14,965 bases of DNA, from positions 1 to 14,965 of the forward strand of contig CACYEO010000147.1 of assembly GCA_902773475.1 (NCBI GenBank), written 5' to 3'. Both the position numbers and the translations under genes were made by a program. The notes beneath the pieces are model-generated. The model saw only the letters and a program-made list of their open reading frames with translations. It ran no database searches and was not told the DNA's origin. Of the stretch, positions 14,067-14,965 are shown piece by piece (within the stretch, counting starts at the first letter, position 1; every line of letters begins with the position of its first letter). Source of the DNA: an uncultured bacterium. GTDB lineage: Bacteria; Verrucomicrobiota; Kiritimatiellia; RFP12; UBA1067.

Positions 14067-14873
14067 CTATTCGATATCCACCACACTCGCCCAGTGTGCG
14101 AGCAGTTCGCGGTTCTTCGGCGTCTGGTCGCGGCTGGATTCGGCCGCCGCGACGACCGGAAGCCACTTCTGCACGTCCTGAAGCTTCACCTTGAGCGCTT
14201 CGCAGGCGAGCGACATGTACTTCTCCGCCGCCGCGACGTGCCCGGAAAGCCAGAACAGCAGATATGTGCGCGCCACGTCGGCGAGAGGATCGCCGAGGCG
14301 CACGTGCGACCAGTCGATCACGCGCCATTCGCCCTTCGGCGTTATGATGACGTTTGTCGGATTGAAATCGCCGTGGCAGAGCGCCTTGCCGCGCGGGAAC
14401 GACTGCAGCTTCATGTGCAGGTCGTAGCGCGTCTCCTTGGGGAGGGGGGAGGCGGAAATCTGCTTGTCGAGCTTGTCGGCGAGGTTGCCCATGCGCTCCG
14501 ACGTCTTCTTGAAGATTTCGCACTGTATCGCGACGAACTGGCGGATGTACTTCTGGAGGTTCTTCCTGTCCTTGGCCATCACGTCGGCGAGGGTTTCGCC
14601 TTCGATCCACTCGCGGCGTATGCACCAGTGGTCGCGGAGTTTCATCACCTCGACAACTTTGGCGACGGGCAGTCCGGTCTCGGCGGCGCGCGCCTCGTTC
14701 ATCGCCTCGTTCAGGATGAGCGACACCTTGTAGCTCGGCCCGAATATCTTGAGCACGCTGTCCTTGTCGCGCAGGACGACCTTGTCTGCGCGCTCGAGCA
14801 GGACGCCCTTCTTCGCGGTCTTCGGCTCCCTATCTACGGCTGTCGAGGCCTTCTTCGTTGACGCTTTATTCAT
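14067..14873 (-). CDS. APH/choline-kinase-fold phosphotransferase, substrate unknown
   Basis: This 268-residue protein has the protein-kinase-like fold used by aminoglycoside phosphotransferases, choline kinases and related small-molecule kinases. Seen: a likely ATP-binding Lys42 in SVLKIFG, an acidic helix (NEAMNEARAAE, 55-65) that can supply the partner Glu, a hinge at REWIEGETL (87-95), the Brenner motif CHGDFNPTN at 166-174 with catalytic Asp169 and Asn174, and the metal-binding VIDWSHVRLGDPLADVAR at 185-201 with Asp187. The first ~22 residues are Lys/Thr/Ala-rich and look disordered. The ATG at 14873 follows AGGAG (14884-14880 on this strand) with a 6-nt spacer. The gene runs opposite to the big operon and shares a terminator region with it. 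Sequence does not identify the substrate, and antibiotic resistance should not be inferred from the fold alone. Confidence 0.82.
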   Translation of the reverse strand: MNKASTKKASTAVDREPKTAKKGVLLERADKVVLRDKDSVLKIFGPSYKVSLILNEAMNEARAAETGLPVAKVVEVMKLRDHWCIRREWIEGETLADVMAKDRKNLQKYIRQFVAIQCEIFKKTSERMGNLADKLDKQISASPLPKETRYDLHMKLQSFPRGKALCHGDFNPTNVIITPKGEWRVIDWSHVRLGDPLADVARTYLLFWLSGHVAAAEKYMSLACEALKVKLQDVQKWLPVVAAAESSRDQTPKNRELLAHWASVVDIE

Positions 14874-14879
14874 TTCGAT

Positions 14880-14884
14880 CTCCT
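14880..14884 (-). promoter_or_regulatory. Shine-Dalgarno site of the phosphotransferase gene
   Basis: The minus strand reads AGGAG here (within GAAAGGAGAT), 6 nt before the ATG at 14873. It is the clearest ribosome binding site in the window and fixes this start. Confidence 0.75.
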
Positions 14885-14904
14885 TTCGATTGCTTTTGAC
14901 CTCA

Positions 14905-14951
14905 GACTTCGGACTTCAGACTTCGATGTCGAAAGTCCGATGTCCGAAGTC
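14905..14951. repeat. Palindrome made of 7-bp GACTTCN-like units
   Basis: Three tandem heptamers (GACTTCG, GACTTCA, GACTTCG; 14905-14925) are mirrored by GAAAGTC, CGATGTC and CGAAGTC (14931-14951), the reverse-complement form of the same unit. The 5-nt centre ATGTC continues the pattern (CGATGTC at 14924-14930). Folded, the arms pair over about 19 bp with two mismatches (14915/14941 and 14918/14938). It lies about 30-80 bp upstream of the phosphotransferase start and before the end of the window, so it may be a dispersed intergenic repeat, leader structure or an operator cluster. No T-run marks it as a terminator in the leftward direction; toward the right edge only TTCAATTT follows. Confidence 0.75.
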
Positions 14952-14965
14952 CTTCAATTTCACAC

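Noticed and set aside
14067..14873. Aminoglycoside resistance gene
   Set aside because: Only the general kinase-fold motifs are present. Many household small-molecule kinases share them, and no resistance-gene context or mobile element is seen.
1..14965. CRISPR array, insertion sequence, tRNA or rRNA, phage genes
   Set aside because: I saw no regularly spaced repeats, transposase, terminal inverted repeats with target duplication, cloverleaf sequences or rRNA-like stretches.

Overview
The window is GC-rich bacterial DNA, almost entirely coding, with no mobile element, CRISPR array, tRNA or rRNA that I could see. An exosortase-EpsI protein, RecBC-type recombination genes, WecA-like lipid-linked sugar synthesis and frequent AUA isoleucine codons despite high GC point to a Gram-negative bacterium. 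My best guess is the Verrucomicrobiota/Kiritimatiellota/Lentisphaerota (PVC) side, but this is an inference from gene content, not a phylogenetic result.

Left block (1-4771, minus strand): recC followed by the first ~421 codons of recB, joined by a 4-bp ATGA overlap. recB runs off the left edge. These encode the gamma and beta subunits of the RecBCD helicase-nuclease that processes double-strand breaks. recD is not in the window. A 324-bp divergent intergenic region (4772-5095) holds a likely forward promoter, a G9 run and GC-rich inverted repeats.

Central block (5096-14017, plus strand): eight genes that look like one transcription unit. In order they are a small secreted DUF4878-like protein, an exosortase-EpsI fusion carrying an unusual four-cysteine insertion, a WecA/MraY-type sugar-phosphate transferase fused to a Rossmann domain, quinolinate synthase (nadA), a CaCA-type cation/Ca2+ antiporter, cytidylate kinase (cmk), phosphatidylglycerophosphatase A (pgpA) and a Na+/Pi cotransporter with a PhoU-like tail. 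Four junctions are 4-bp ATGA overlaps and one is a 4-nt gap. A strong hairpin terminator sits on the last stop codon. Several members act at the envelope: protein sorting, lipid-linked glycan initiation, phospholipid synthesis (Cmk supplies CTP precursors and PgpA acts downstream of CDP-diacylglycerol) and ion/phosphate transport. The rest look like housekeeping genes carried in the same unit.

Right block (14067-14873, minus strand): a convergent APH/choline-kinase-fold phosphotransferase of unknown substrate with a good ribosome binding site. Just upstream of it is a striking palindrome built from 7-bp GACTTCN-like units (14905-14951), which may be a dispersed repeat or a regulatory site.
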